In this document: piece after piece, positions 9,252-18,019 of the stretch
How the letters are laid out: every line of letters starts with the position of its first letter
Numbering within the stretch: position 1 is the stretch's first letter
NCBI GenBank assembly: GCA_964451325.1
Contig: CAYVHO010000008.1
Location: forward strand, 32,646 to 96,645
Length of the DNA: 64,000 nt
Reading direction: 5' to 3'
Source of the DNA: JAADHI01 sp964451325
GTDB lineage: Bacteria > Nitrospirota > Nitrospiria > SBBL01 > JAADHI01
The notes under the pieces: model-generated
Told to the model about the DNA's origin: nothing
Database searches by the model: none
What the model saw: only the letters and a program-made list of their open reading frames with translations
Translations under genes and position numbers: made by a program

Positions 9252-9286
9252 GGAATTCCCCTCATGGATGAGTAGAAACCAAAACC

Positions 9287-9301
9287 ACTGTCACAGACAG
9301 T
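9287..9301. promoter_or_regulatory. inverted repeat upstream of the EAL gene
   Basis: ACTGTC-ACA-GACAGT is a perfect 6-3-6 palindrome located 36-50 bp upstream of the GTG start of the minus-strand PAS/EAL gene. The geometry suits a dimeric helix-turn-helix regulator. Its identity as an operator is inference. Confidence 0.4.
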
Positions 9302-9405
9302 ACACAAAAAAAATAAAAAACACCAGGATGACACCAAAATGGTAAGGCGATATCGCTAAGATGTTTAAGGAGGCGCATCTATCCACTGTTTTTACGACGA
9401 CAGTT

Positions 9406-9716
9406 TTAGCGCTCGGAGAGCCATTCGTGCTCTGCAAGCGGAACCACGAATGGGGAAATAATCATGTCTGCGACAAGGCTGAAGGGTAAATCAATGAGCG
9501 GATATTTTGGGGGTACGGTTCCAAATTTTTTTGAAATGCGATCTTTTTTACCTGAAAGTGTGCGCAGGTTGAGTCGTGTGCCACTGAGGATTTTTGGGCT
9601 GTCATAAAGTAAAGAGAGGGCATTGTCTTCACCGTAGCACAGCCACTCAGTGATAAGAGAGACAAGCCTACCCACAGCAGCAGGAAATGTTCTTTTTTTG
9701 TAACGATTCGGCGCAT
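9406..9716 (-). pseudogene. YceK/DUF1375-like lipoprotein, frameshifted
   Basis: Two overlapping frames together make one plausible lipoprotein. The frame starting at ATG 9716 has a signal peptide with lipobox (LSLSGCATVK, Cys at residue 26), then loses similarity. The other frame, ending at 9406, carries a YceK/DUF1375-like body with SGTRLNLRTLSG and the family-typical DLPFSLVADMIISPFVVP. Joining them needs a one-base shift near 9600-9630. It lies directly downstream of the Tat-exported oxidase gene (12-bp gap). The cause may be a true mutation or a sequencing error. Family assignment is moderate because the protein is small. Confidence 0.6.
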
Positions 9717-9728
9717 GCGCCTTTCCTT

Positions 9729-10754
9729 TTATTCGACAAAAGCCACAATCGAATGTAAACCCGAAGTGCCTTCAGGAAATGCCCCGGATACAAATGAAGT
9801 CTGCGTACGTCCGATCCGGTCGGTCGCACGCACGTAAATCCGATGATCTCCGGGGGATGCCGTTTCCCAGGCATAGTGCCAGTGAACCCAGGCGTAAGGC
9901 GAGGTCGCTTTGGAGTCCAGTTTTACGCGCTGCCAGGTATCAGTGTTGTCAAAAGAGATTTCGACCATGCCAATCCCGTTATAACCTGAAAAAGCGATGC
10001 CCCGAAAGACGGCCCCCTTTTGCACGGTATTGTAGGGGCCAGGGGCATCAATTCTGGAGCTGACTTTGATGGTGCCCTGATCCGTCCAGCTCCTTTTCTG
10101 CCAATAGCCTTTGTAATCATAGTCAGTGAGTTCGAGTTGTGTCAGCCATTTCACACTTTTAATCCCGTATAAACCTGGCACAACAGCCCGGAGTGGAAAG
10201 CCGTGATTTTTATTGAGGGGTTTACCATTCATCTCATAGGCCAAAAAAACATCATATTGTGTGGCACGTTCAATGCTGATGCTGTCGGAATAATCGTCCG
10301 CGCCGTAGAGCGCGACATCAATGACAGCGGAGCGTGGCTGGACTTCTGTAAGCAGATCTTTGAGTTCGATGCCTTTCCAGAGGGCATTGCTGATTAAATC
10401 CCCCGCGACTTCATTATCGATACAGGTGAGGGTGACCATGCGCTCGATTGCAGGTCTTTTGAGAATGTCTTCATAAGTCAGACGGAGTGGTTTTTTGACC
10501 TTGCCTGTAATTTTAAGGGACCAGGTATTGACGTCGACCGTTTGTGGCCCGGAATATTGCACGATATAAAAATCTTCGGTTGGGGTGATAAAGGGGGTTT
10601 TTTTTGGCGGCAAGGCCAAAAAGCGCTTCATAAAGAATGAGCCCGCTTCGGCACGTTTTGCAAAAAGCGTTGAGGCAATGCCCAAGCCGGAAACCTGTAA
10701 AAACTTTCTGCGTTTTAGTTTTTTAAGGTAAACTCCAGGCGTGATTTTCGGCAT
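9729..10754 (-). CDS. Tat-exported sulfite-oxidase-like molybdopterin protein
   Basis: A protein of about 341 aa with a twin-arginine signal (KRRKFLQVSGLGIAS). An oxidoreductase molybdopterin-binding domain follows, with a Mo-ligand cysteine in LTCIDNEVAG and the HGFPLRAVVPGLYGIKSVKW block. A C-terminal Mo-co dimerisation Ig-like domain covers about residues 230-330. It is therefore a periplasmic sulfite oxidase or YedY-like reductase. Length and the presence of the dimerisation domain favour the SUOX branch. No haem or cytochrome subunit is adjacent. ATG 10754 is chosen; GTG 10796 is possible, and neither has a clear ribosome site. It is divergent from malQ. Confidence 0.82.
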   Translation of the reverse strand: MPKITPGVYLKKLKRRKFLQVSGLGIASTLFAKRAEAGSFFMKRFLALPPKKTPFITPTEDFYIVQYSGPQTVDVNTWSLKITGKVKKPLRLTYEDILKRPAIERMVTLTCIDNEVAGDLISNALWKGIELKDLLTEVQPRSAVIDVALYGADDYSDSISIERATQYDVFLAYEMNGKPLNKNHGFPLRAVVPGLYGIKSVKWLTQLELTDYDYKGYWQKRSWTDQGTIKVSSRIDAPGPYNTVQKGAVFRGIAFSGYNGIGMVEISFDNTDTWQRVKLDSKATSPYAWVHWHYAWETASPGDHRIYVRATDRIGRTQTSFVSGAFPEGTSGLHSIVAFVE

Positions 10755-10826
10755 GGTGGAAATTATATCGAGCCAATCCTTACTTTTCAAGCACACAAAG
10801 GTTTAAATAAATTTCGCGACCTTTTT

Positions 10827-10856
10827 TTGTCAGTCCTTTTTATGGCAGAGGATAAA
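10827..10856 (+). promoter_or_regulatory. putative sigma-70 promoter of malQ
   Basis: TTGTCA (10827-10832) and GATAAA (10851-10856) are separated by 18 bp. The predicted start near 10863 would place ATG 10878 as the first usable start of malQ. Confidence 0.4.
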
Positions 10857-10877
10857 AAAAATGCTAAGATTGACTCC

Positions 10878-12488
10878 ATGATCAAGCCCGAAAATGTTCA
10901 GTCCGATCGCCCCGCACGATTAAAAGACAAGACCGCAGGTCTTATGATTCCACTCTTTTCTATTCGCACTGAAAACAACCTGGGGGCTGGAGAAATTTTA
11001 GACCTCATTCCTTTCATGGACTATATGAAGACGCACCACCTCAAGGTGTTACAGTTGCTTCCGATTTATGAAACGGCTCCCGATGAAACAAGCCCCTATC
11101 AGGCCCTGAGTAGTTTTGCGATTGACCCGGCCTATTGGTCTGTTGTTGGAACACACTTTCAAAACGATGATGCCATTCGGGCCTGTTTTGCCTCTGAAGA
11201 CACAAAAATCCATTTGAAATATCTAGAGGAAAAAGAGACCACCGATTTGAAGGCCATCCGGGCTTTGAAGTACCACTTGTTTCACTTGGCTTTCAGAACA
11301 TTTAAAGCTGAGGAATGGGATAAAGGAACAGCTCAGGCCATTCTTTTTCAGAAATTTACAGAAGAAAAATCAGTGTGGCTTGAAGATTATGCGCTTTTTT
11401 GGCAAATTAAAGAAAATCAGCATTGGATGCCCTGGTGCGATTGGCCCGAGCGTCTGAGAAACCGAGATAAAACATCCTTAAAACAGTTTCAAGCAGAACA
11501 TGCGGAAGGCATTCTTTTTATCCAGTATGTGCAATGGGTTTTGTGGTTGCAGTGGGCCGAGGTGCGTCAACATGCAAAGACCTGTCATGTGAAACTTATG
11601 GGGGATTTGCCTTTTTTATTGAGTCAGGACAGTGCGGAAATTTGGCGTGACCCGCATCTTTTTCACGTCGATCTTTCGGTGGGTGCGCCGCCGGACGATT
11701 TTAGTGAGACAGGGCAGGGTTGGGGGCTTCCCTTTTTTAATTGGCAGGAGATGGAAAAAGAAAACCTCAATTGGTGGCGGCTTCGCATGCGAGAGGCCGC
11801 GCAATCGTATGACCTGATTCGTTTGGATCACGTTGTTGGTTTTTTCCGGGCTTGGGTCATGCCTACAAGGGGCCATTCCTATTTTGAGCCCTGCTCGGAA
11901 GCGGCCCAGATCGCACGGGGCAAGGTTTTACTCTCGGCCCTGATTGAAGAGGCTGGGCAATGTATCCCCATTGCCGAAGATTTGGGCTGTATCCCCGATT
12001 TTGTGCGGAATACTTTAAACGAGATGCAAATCGCGGGTCTGAAAATTATGCGGTGGGAAAAACAGGGAGAGGTTTATATTCACCCAAGGGATTATGCCCC
12101 CTTGTCGCTTTCAACGACAGGCACACATGATACATCGACCTTGGTGGCCTGGTGGCGAGAGATGTCGTTTGAGTTGCGAAGCAACTTTTTAGGTTTATTG
12201 GATGCACTCGATGTTCATTCCCCGGAATCCGATTTTTCGGAAATATTGCAACAACGGGTATTCGACCTGCTGATGGATAGCCCTTCACAACTGGTTATTT
12301 TGCCCATTCAAGATATTTTCTTAGAGGAAAATCGGATCAATATTCCTGGAACCGTAGGGCCGCATAACTGGGGCTACCGTATGCCCGTCGCACTTTCTGC
12401 GATAGATCAAGATCCTCGTTTTTGTGAAAAATTTTCTTATTTGACCGAGGCCATTTTCCGTTCAGGGCGTGGAAGTCAAAAGATATGA
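10878..12488 (+). CDS. malQ: 4-alpha-glucanotransferase (amylomaltase)
   Basis: A GH77 family disproportionating enzyme of maltodextrin and glycogen metabolism, cytoplasmic. GH77 landmarks are visible: the nucleophile Asp in RLDHVVGFFRAW, the acid/base Glu in IAEDLGCIP and the third carboxylate in GTHDTSTLVAWW. N-terminal motifs SIRTENNLGAGE and QLLPIYETAPDETSPYQALS are also typical. About 536 aa is the short bacterial form, lacking the N-terminal extension of E. coli MalQ. The start is uncertain: ATG 10878 has only a weak AAGA-type site, and ATG 10842 or TTG 10827 are alternatives that would overlap the predicted promoter. It stands alone, with no maltose operon around it. Confidence 0.88.
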   Translation: MIKPENVQSDRPARLKDKTAGLMIPLFSIRTENNLGAGEILDLIPFMDYMKTHHLKVLQLLPIYETAPDETSPYQALSSFAIDPAYWSVVGTHFQNDDAIRACFASEDTKIHLKYLEEKETTDLKAIRALKYHLFHLAFRTFKAEEWDKGTAQAILFQKFTEEKSVWLEDYALFWQIKENQHWMPWCDWPERLRNRDKTSLKQFQAEHAEGILFIQYVQWVLWLQWAEVRQHAKTCHVKLMGDLPFLLSQDSAEIWRDPHLFHVDLSVGAPPDDFSETGQGWGLPFFNWQEMEKENLNWWRLRMREAAQSYDLIRLDHVVGFFRAWVMPTRGHSYFEPCSEAAQIARGKVLLSALIEEAGQCIPIAEDLGCIPDFVRNTLNEMQIAGLKIMRWEKQGEVYIHPRDYAPLSLSTTGTHDTSTLVAWWREMSFELRSNFLGLLDALDVHSPESDFSEILQQRVFDLLMDSPSQLVILPIQDIFLEENRINIPGTVGPHNWGYRMPVALSAIDQDPRFCEKFSYLTEAIFRSGRGSQKI

Positions 12489-12616
12489 AGGTTTTTCGCC
12501 TGAATCACTTTTACAGGATATGCTTCCCGTGTCATGTGCTGCATTCCGATTTTTACCGGCACCTCCGTTATCCTTAGTTTTCTTGAAATTTTATTAAAAA
12601 AATGCACATTTTTTGC

Positions 12617-12645
12617 TTGAAAGCGATATGTAAAACTTGTACATT
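12617..12645 (+). promoter_or_regulatory. sigma-70 promoter of the small gene at 12675
   Basis: TTGAAA (12617-12622) and TACATT (12640-12645) are separated by 17 bp. The transcript would start near 12652, leaving a leader of about 23 nt that contains the AGGAG ribosome site. Confidence 0.5.
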
Positions 12646-12674
12646 GCATTTTGGAATTTCAATAGGAGTTTGTT

Positions 12675-12935
12675 TTGAAAAAAATCTTTTTAGAATTAGA
12701 TGTTTCCGGGACATCAGGCGACGCCGCCTGGAATGAAACGAAAGAGCCCAAGGGGTTTATCAAGGCCGAAATTCAGAAACCGAAAGCGTCCCGCTGTGAC
12801 CACAGCCAAAAAACCTCCCATTTGGAAGGGGAATGGCGTGAAGTCACCGTTCAGATTGAAGACACTTGTTTTGAGGGTGCGCTGAGCTTTTACAGAAGTC
12901 TTGACCGTATTCTGGCGGTTGAAACCGAAGACTGA
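12675..12935 (+). CDS. small hypothetical protein
   Basis: I do not recognise this 86-aa soluble protein. It has no signal peptide, no membrane segment and two cysteines. It begins MKKIFLELDVSG and is rich in Lys and Glu. It is accepted as a gene because a TTG start is preceded by AGGAG with a 6-nt spacing, a good promoter lies at 12617-12645 and a strong terminator follows at 12962-12996. The unit is therefore monocistronic and complete. Confidence 0.6.
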   Translation: MKKIFLELDVSGTSGDAAWNETKEPKGFIKAEIQKPKASRCDHSQKTSHLEGEWREVTVQIEDTCFEGALSFYRSLDRILAVETED

Positions 12936-12961
12936 GTTTTCTTTGTAGGTTTTGAATTTGT

Positions 12962-12996
12962 AAAAAAAGAGGCTCTGATTTCGAGCCTCTTTTTTT
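12962..12996. terminator. bidirectional rho-independent terminator
   Basis: An 8-bp stem (AGAGGCTC / GAGCCTCT) with a 7-nt loop is flanked by an A-run on the left and a T-run on the right. It can terminate the small plus-strand gene and the minus-strand orn transcript. Confidence 0.85.
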
Positions 12997-13086
12997 AGGG
13001 TTGGTTAATGATATCAGCCCTCGCCTAAAAATTGTTCCAGACCTTGCCCGTATTCAAGACACTGTCTTCATCATTTTTTGTGCACT

Positions 13087-13638
13087 TTATCTGACGAAGT
13101 AGGTATCTCGGTAAAACTGAAGTTCTGTAATCGATTCTCTGATGTCGTTAAGGGCTAAATGGCTGCCCGCTTTTGTGGGGGCGGGTGTGCCCTTGGGATA
13201 CCAGCGTTTTACAAGTTCTTTGATGGTGCTGACGTCAATATTGCGGTAATGAAGATATTCAAAAAAAGTCGGCATGTAGCGTTCTAAAAAGCGCCGATCA
13301 TGGCCGATAGAATTCCCGCAAAGTGGGGATTTTTTTTCTGCACAATAGCGTCTCACAAAACGTAAGGTTTCTTTCTCAGCATCAGCAAGGCTGATCGTAG
13401 AAGACTCGATTCTTTTCAGTAAACCCGATTTTGTATGGGTCTTGCGACTCCACTTCTCCATATTCTTGAGGATTGTTTCAGTCTGATGAATGGCAAGCAC
13501 GGGGCCTTCTTCAAGCACGTTTAGGTGACTGTCTGTGATAATCGTCGCGATCTCGACAATGGTATGTTCGTTTGGGTCTAGACCCGTCATTTCGAGGTCA
13601 AGCCAGACAAGATGTGCTTTATTTTGGGAGTGGCTCAT
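13087..13638 (-). CDS. orn: oligoribonuclease
   Basis: A DEDDh 3'-5' exoribonuclease that degrades 2-5-nt RNAs, including pGpG from c-di-GMP turnover. Motifs are HLVWLDLEMTGLDP (DxE), GNSIGHDRRFL (second Asp), NIDVSTIKEL and HLALNDIRES (His and Asp of ExoIII). It is 183 aa from ATG 13638, against 181 aa for E. coli Orn. That start has AAGGA 5 nt upstream and is preferred to the upstream in-frame start at 13698, which overlaps the ANTAR gene. The pGpG-degrading role fits a genome with EAL phosphodiesterases. Confidence 0.93.
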   Translation of the reverse strand: MSHSQNKAHLVWLDLEMTGLDPNEHTIVEIATIITDSHLNVLEEGPVLAIHQTETILKNMEKWSRKTHTKSGLLKRIESSTISLADAEKETLRFVRRYCAEKKSPLCGNSIGHDRRFLERYMPTFFEYLHYRNIDVSTIKELVKRWYPKGTPAPTKAGSHLALNDIRESITELQFYRDTYFVR

Positions 13639-13675
13639 TGAGATCCTTATGGGCTTAGAGGAGGAGTGGATAAAG

Positions 13676-14941
13676 TCAAGGCCGACTAATTTTAGCACTC
13701 AAAATAACGGCATCTGCGACTTCACGCATGGTTTTTCTGTTGTTCATACTTTGACGTTGTATCAGTCGGAAGGCTTCTTCTTCGTTGATTTTGGCCTGTT
13801 TCATCAAAATTCCTTTTGCACGTTCAACGGCTTTTCGGGTCTCAAGGGCCTCCTGCATGGCGGAAGATTGTTCGGACAGGCTTGTATTTTCCATCGCGAC
13901 GGCGGCTTGATTTGCAACCCCTTGCAACAAGGCAATTTCTTCCTGTGAAAAAGCATGTTTTTTGGAGGTATAGCTGTTTAAGATCCCTACAACACGGTTT
14001 TTAATCATCATGGGAACGGAAAGTAGGGAAACAAGTCCTTCCTTTTTTGCGAGCTCGGGAAAATGGTAGAGCGGGTCGGTTTTGACATCCAGTACGGAAA
14101 TGGGTCGTTTTTCCTGCACAGTGCGTCCTGAAATACTTTCCCCCGTTTTGACATTGGCTTTTCGGCGGTATTCTTCACTGAGACTTTGTGTCGCAACGAT
14201 TTTCAGCTCGCCCTGTTTTTTATCCAGCAGCATAATGGAGCAAATTTTAGAACCCATCATGCCCGCGGTCATACTCACAATCAGGTTTAAGACTTCTTCG
14301 ATATAGCGGTCTGATGTGATGGTGCTGCTGACGCGAGAAAGGGTGTCGACCTGCATGGCCTTTCTTTTCATTTCATCGTAAAGCCGTGCATTGCCAATGG
14401 CATTTCCCACTTGATGTGCGATTGTGGAAAGCAGTCGGATATCTTCTTGACTATGGTGGTGGGGGCTTTTGTATTGGATGTTCAGTACCCCGATCATTTC
14501 TTCTTTGCTAATGACGGGAACCGATAAAAAGGCTTGATAACGATCTTCGGGCAAATGTTGAAAGGATTTGAAGCGGGGGTCGTTTTCAGCATTTTCTGAA
14601 ATCGCCACAGCACGCCGCTCTTTTGCAACCCACCCCGTAATGCCTTCACCCAACTCGACTCGGATTTGGCCGATCAGCTTCGGATGGGGAATCTTTGAGG
14701 CCTGAAGAACGAGGGCGTCTTTGGATTCGTTGACGAGATAGATCAGACAGGCATCTGCATTGCTTTTTTCGACGACGAGGGCAACGATTTCTTTTAGAAC
14801 GATCCCCAGGTCGAGATTGGAACCGATGGATTCGGTAATGCGTTGAAGCAGTTCAAGTTCTTGTGTCTTTTCTTCAAGTGCTGCTTTGAAAGAAATGCGT
14901 GGTTTAGAGCTTATGTGTTTTTTGGCTGGGAGTGACGTCAT
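13676..14941 (-). CDS. GAF-GAF-ANTAR sensor/antiterminator
   Basis: A 421-aa cytoplasmic regulator. A coiled segment (about 20-45) is followed by two GAF domains (about 45-195 and 210-360) and a C-terminal ANTAR domain (about 365-420), whose signature is visible as AVERAKGILMKQAKINEEEAF. ANTAR domains bind paired-hairpin RNA and prevent transcription termination. The GAF domains would sense a small ligand or redox state. The start is ATG 14941, with AGGAGG 8 nt upstream; the longer frame to 15052 has no such site. No histidine kinase is adjacent and the target RNA is not evident nearby. Confidence 0.85.
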   Translation of the reverse strand: MTSLPAKKHISSKPRISFKAALEEKTQELELLQRITESIGSNLDLGIVLKEIVALVVEKSNADACLIYLVNESKDALVLQASKIPHPKLIGQIRVELGEGITGWVAKERRAVAISENAENDPRFKSFQHLPEDRYQAFLSVPVISKEEMIGVLNIQYKSPHHHSQEDIRLLSTIAHQVGNAIGNARLYDEMKRKAMQVDTLSRVSSTITSDRYIEEVLNLIVSMTAGMMGSKICSIMLLDKKQGELKIVATQSLSEEYRRKANVKTGESISGRTVQEKRPISVLDVKTDPLYHFPELAKKEGLVSLLSVPMMIKNRVVGILNSYTSKKHAFSQEEIALLQGVANQAAVAMENTSLSEQSSAMQEALETRKAVERAKGILMKQAKINEEEAFRLIQRQSMNNRKTMREVADAVILSAKISRP

Positions 14942-15136
14942 TGTCACCGCCTCCTTTAATGAGTGCGTTACAAGCGCATGGATAAAATATGAGGATTTGC
15001 GGACAAAAGAGTACCATGTTTTTTTGTTTCCGGCAAGAACGATTCCTTGCAACAGGGGCTTGTTCTGAGAGGATTTTCCCTTTTATCCCGACTGATGTTT
15101 CAGACGATTCAGGACAGATTTTGTTTTTATCTTGAT

Positions 15137-16288
15137 CTAATTTGTGCCTTTTTGATCTGAAATGTAGCGTCTTTCGATCCGTGGGCCCATACCACAAAGG
15201 ATCTCGTAGACATGGGTTTTTGCCCGTTCTGAAACTTGCTCAGCCCACATGGATGCTGAACCTTCTGAGCCGATGACGGTGACATAATCTCCGATGATAA
15301 GTGGCGGGGCATCGCTTACATCAAGCATACACATATCCATACAAATGCGTCCGAGCACAGGAACCCGTTTCCCTTTGGCAATCATGATACCTCGGTTTGA
15401 AAGTGAAAGGGGGTAGCCATCTGCATACCCGATGGCAACGGTGGCAATCCGGCTTTTGCCTTGTGTAACAAAGGTGCGTCCATAACTAATGGCTGTCCCC
15501 TTTTGTACGGTTTTCAGTGCGATAATCCGGGCCTTCACTTGCATGATGGGCTTAAGCTTAAGTTTATTTGGAGTGGTTTCCTGCAAAGGGGAATAGCCGT
15601 AGAGTGTTATTCCCGGGCGTACGCAGTCCAGTTGCGCTGACTTGATCTGAAGGATGCCCGCACTGTTGGCCAAATGACAAAAAGGGATGTTCAGGCCTTT
15701 ATCTTTAAAATCGGTCAAAATGTTTTCAAGTGTCGATAACTGCTTTTGTGAAAAAGAGAGGTCATTGAAGTCCGCCTCTGCAAAATGGCTTAAGACGCCC
15801 TCAAGGGTAATCATGGGATAAGAAAGTACGCTTAGGATAAAAGCCCGGGCTTTTTCCGGTGCGATGCCGAGTCGTCCCATGCCCGTATCGACCTTGAGGT
15901 GAACTTTGACGTGTTTTCCCTGTTTTACGGCGGCGGTGTTGATGGCTTCAAGTGTTTGCAAATCAAAAACAACGGGGGTCAATTCTTGCGCAACAATCTC
16001 GGGGATTTGATCCAGAATACAGCCCGTTAAAATGAGAATCGGATCACGGATGCCAGCCGATCTGAGGGCAAGTCCTTCTTCAAAGAAGGCGACTCCGAAC
16101 ATTTTGATTTTGTTCTTTTGTTGAGAGAGAAATTGGGTGATGGGGACTGCCCCATGACCATAAGCATTGGCTTTTACAATGGCCAGAATAGGCGTGTTGC
16201 CCACCCGGGCCTGAACTTGGCGTAGGTTTTCGTTCAGGGCGTCTAGGTTGATTTCTGCAAAACTGGGTGTTTGTTTGGAGGGGGACAT
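15137..16288 (-). CDS. alr: alanine racemase
   Basis: A fold type III PLP enzyme that makes D-alanine for peptidoglycan. The PLP lysine lies in AIVKANAYGHG near residue 40. The substrate/PLP segments KVDTGMGRLG and RICMDMCMLDVS are present, as is the catalytic tyrosine region (GTAISYGRTF). The length of 383 aa is typical. It lies 72 bp downstream of frr on the same strand. No clear ribosome site precedes ATG 16288. Confidence 0.92.
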   Translation of the reverse strand: MSPSKQTPSFAEINLDALNENLRQVQARVGNTPILAIVKANAYGHGAVPITQFLSQQKNKIKMFGVAFFEEGLALRSAGIRDPILILTGCILDQIPEIVAQELTPVVFDLQTLEAINTAAVKQGKHVKVHLKVDTGMGRLGIAPEKARAFILSVLSYPMITLEGVLSHFAEADFNDLSFSQKQLSTLENILTDFKDKGLNIPFCHLANSAGILQIKSAQLDCVRPGITLYGYSPLQETTPNKLKLKPIMQVKARIIALKTVQKGTAISYGRTFVTQGKSRIATVAIGYADGYPLSLSNRGIMIAKGKRVPVLGRICMDMCMLDVSDAPPLIIGDYVTVIGSEGSASMWAEQVSERAKTHVYEILCGMGPRIERRYISDQKGTN

Positions 16289-16360
16289 GATCGGGATTAA
16301 CGCGAATTAAAAAACGGAAACATTGTCGGTTTTTATTCATCGTAGCCGCAAGGCCTTTTT

Positions 16361-16918
16361 TTAGATTTCGAGGACTTCAGCTTCTTTTTTCTGGAGCACA
16401 TTCTCAATGATTGTAATTTGTTGATCGGTTAGTTTTTGGACTTTGGCCTGTTCGGTGTGCACCATGTCTTCTGAAATATGGCCTTCTTTTTGGGTGGTTT
16501 TAAAAGCATCATTGGCTTCCCGGCGGATATTTCGGATGGCAATGCGACCCTCTTCACCCATACGTTTGACGAGCTTGACCAACTCTTTTCGACGTTCTTC
16601 GGTCAGGGGAGGGATGGCAATTCGGATGAGTTTCCCATCGTTAGAAGCCGAAAGCCCCAGGCCTGAGGCCGTCAGTGTTTTTTCAATTTCTTGCAGCTGG
16701 CTGATATCCCAGGGCTGAATGATGACGGTTCGGCTATCTGGAATTGAGAGTGAAGCCATTTGTTGAAGGGGTGTGGGGGTGCCATAAAAGTTGATTTTGA
16801 TCGAATCAAAAAGGGCCAGAGAGGCGCGACCGGTTCGAATTGTTGCCAGTTCGGTTTTGAGGTGTTGAATCGCCTTTTCCATTTTTTCGATCATTTTTGC
16901 TTTTAAGTCATCGGCCAT
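16361..16918 (-). CDS. frr: ribosome recycling factor
   Basis: RRF dissociates post-termination ribosomes together with EF-G. The frame shows the conserved TIRTGRASLALFD, PWDISQLQEIEKTL, IRIAIPPLTEERRKEL and RNIRREAND blocks. From ATG 16918 the protein is 185 aa, identical in length to E. coli RRF, and GAGGA lies 5 nt upstream; the longer frame to 16963 is rejected. It follows pyrH by 51 bp, as in most bacteria. Confidence 0.95.
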   Translation of the reverse strand: MADDLKAKMIEKMEKAIQHLKTELATIRTGRASLALFDSIKINFYGTPTPLQQMASLSIPDSRTVIIQPWDISQLQEIEKTLTASGLGLSASNDGKLIRIAIPPLTEERRKELVKLVKRMGEEGRIAIRNIRREANDAFKTTQKEGHISEDMVHTEQAKVQKLTDQQITIIENVLQKKEAEVLEI

Positions 16919-16969
16919 GGTTTTCCTCGTTTCAATCATAGAATCAAATTCGAATTGAATCAAATTCGC

Positions 16970-17698
16970 TCAAGTGTTTAGCGGTTTCCTCACCAGAGTT
17001 CCGATGGGTTCGCCTCTGAGTACCTTGCGGATGTTTTCTTTTTCCTTAATGTTAAAAACAATAAGGGGCAGGTTGTTGTCCATACAAAGTGTCACGGCGG
17101 TAAAATCCATGACCTGAAGGCCTTTGCTAATCACGTCAATGTAACTCAATTCCTCAAATTTTTTAGCACTTGTATCTTTTACGGGGTCTTTGTCGTAGAC
17201 CCCGTCTACTTTTGTCCCCTTTAAAATGACGTCTGCGTTAATTTCCATTGCGCGCAAAACGGCGGCAGTGTCCGTCGAGAAATAGGGGTTGCCTGTGCCT
17301 GCCGCGAAAATGACCACTCGTTTTTTTTCTAAATGACGAATGGCGCGGCGGCGGATATAACTTTCAGCCAACTCTTTCATCTCAATGGCAGATTGCACCC
17401 GTGTGTAAACGCCCTTGCCTTCCAGCACATTTTGTAAAGCCAAGGCATTTAAAACGGTGGCGAGCATGCCCATGTAGTCGGCAGAGGTGCGTTCCATGCC
17501 CGAGGTGTGGCCTGCGATGCCTCGGAAAATATTGCCCCCGCCAATGACAACGGCTGTTTCGACCCCAAGTTTTGTCATCTCTCTAATCTGCTCTGCGATC
17601 AGGTCGATCATTTCTGGCTGGATACCAAAACGATCTCCACCGGCCAAGACCTCACCACTGACTTTGAGTAGAACACGTTTGTATTTTACTTCTGACAT
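16970..17698 (-). CDS. pyrH: UMP kinase
   Basis: A hexameric amino-acid-kinase-fold enzyme converting UMP to UDP. The N-terminal KRVLLKVSGEVLAG, the VIGGGNIFRG phosphate loop and FAAGTGNPYFSTDTAA are diagnostic. The length is 242 aa. ATG 17698 is preceded by GGAG at 5-nt spacing. The rpsB-tsf genes usually found upstream are absent; pdxJ diverges instead. It forms an operon with frr and possibly alr. Confidence 0.95.
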   Translation of the reverse strand: MSEVKYKRVLLKVSGEVLAGGDRFGIQPEMIDLIAEQIREMTKLGVETAVVIGGGNIFRGIAGHTSGMERTSADYMGMLATVLNALALQNVLEGKGVYTRVQSAIEMKELAESYIRRRAIRHLEKKRVVIFAAGTGNPYFSTDTAAVLRAMEINADVILKGTKVDGVYDKDPVKDTSAKKFEELSYIDVISKGLQVMDFTAVTLCMDNNLPLIVFNIKEKENIRKVLRGEPIGTLVRKPLNT

Positions 17699-17789
17699 TG
17701 AAGCTCCAGTCTAAGGGTTAAACATACGTGAGATGGGCTGACATTTGAGGTGGATGTTGAGGTCCTTTTCGCTCAAAATTAAGGTCGAA

Positions 17790-17818
17790 ACATAACATAG
17801 GCATGAGGGTCTTCACAA
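17790..17818 (-). promoter_or_regulatory. putative sigma-70 promoter of pyrH
   Basis: On the minus strand TTGTGA (17818-17813) and TTATGT (17795-17790) are separated by 17 bp. The remainder of the 321-bp pyrH-pdxJ divergent region (17699-18019) shows only this signal and the pdxJ promoter. Confidence 0.4.
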
Positions 17819-17907
17819 TAAAAAGATCGGCCCTTTATCGAGATGCGGTCGGAATCTGAAACAAATAATTTTCATTAAAATCAATGCATCCTTGTGATTG
17901 GACTTTC

Positions 17908-17936
17908 TTGACGGTATTTTTGGATTCTGCAATAAT
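17908..17936 (+). promoter_or_regulatory. sigma-70 promoter of the pdxJ operon
   Basis: TTGACG (17908-17913) and AATAAT (17931-17936) are separated by 17 bp. Predicted transcription start near 17943 gives a leader of about 77 nt before pdxJ. It would drive the eight-gene run to 23361. Confidence 0.6.
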
Positions 17937-18019
17937 GATCTGATTGATCTTTTATGCGAAACCCCTGGAAAAAATCGCATTTTTTATTTCCTTTTAGATT
18001 TGAGATGGGAAACAGAACA

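Noticed and set aside
17699..18019. Search for rpsB/tsf remnants upstream of pyrH
   Set aside because: No coding similarity seen; the region contains only divergent promoters.
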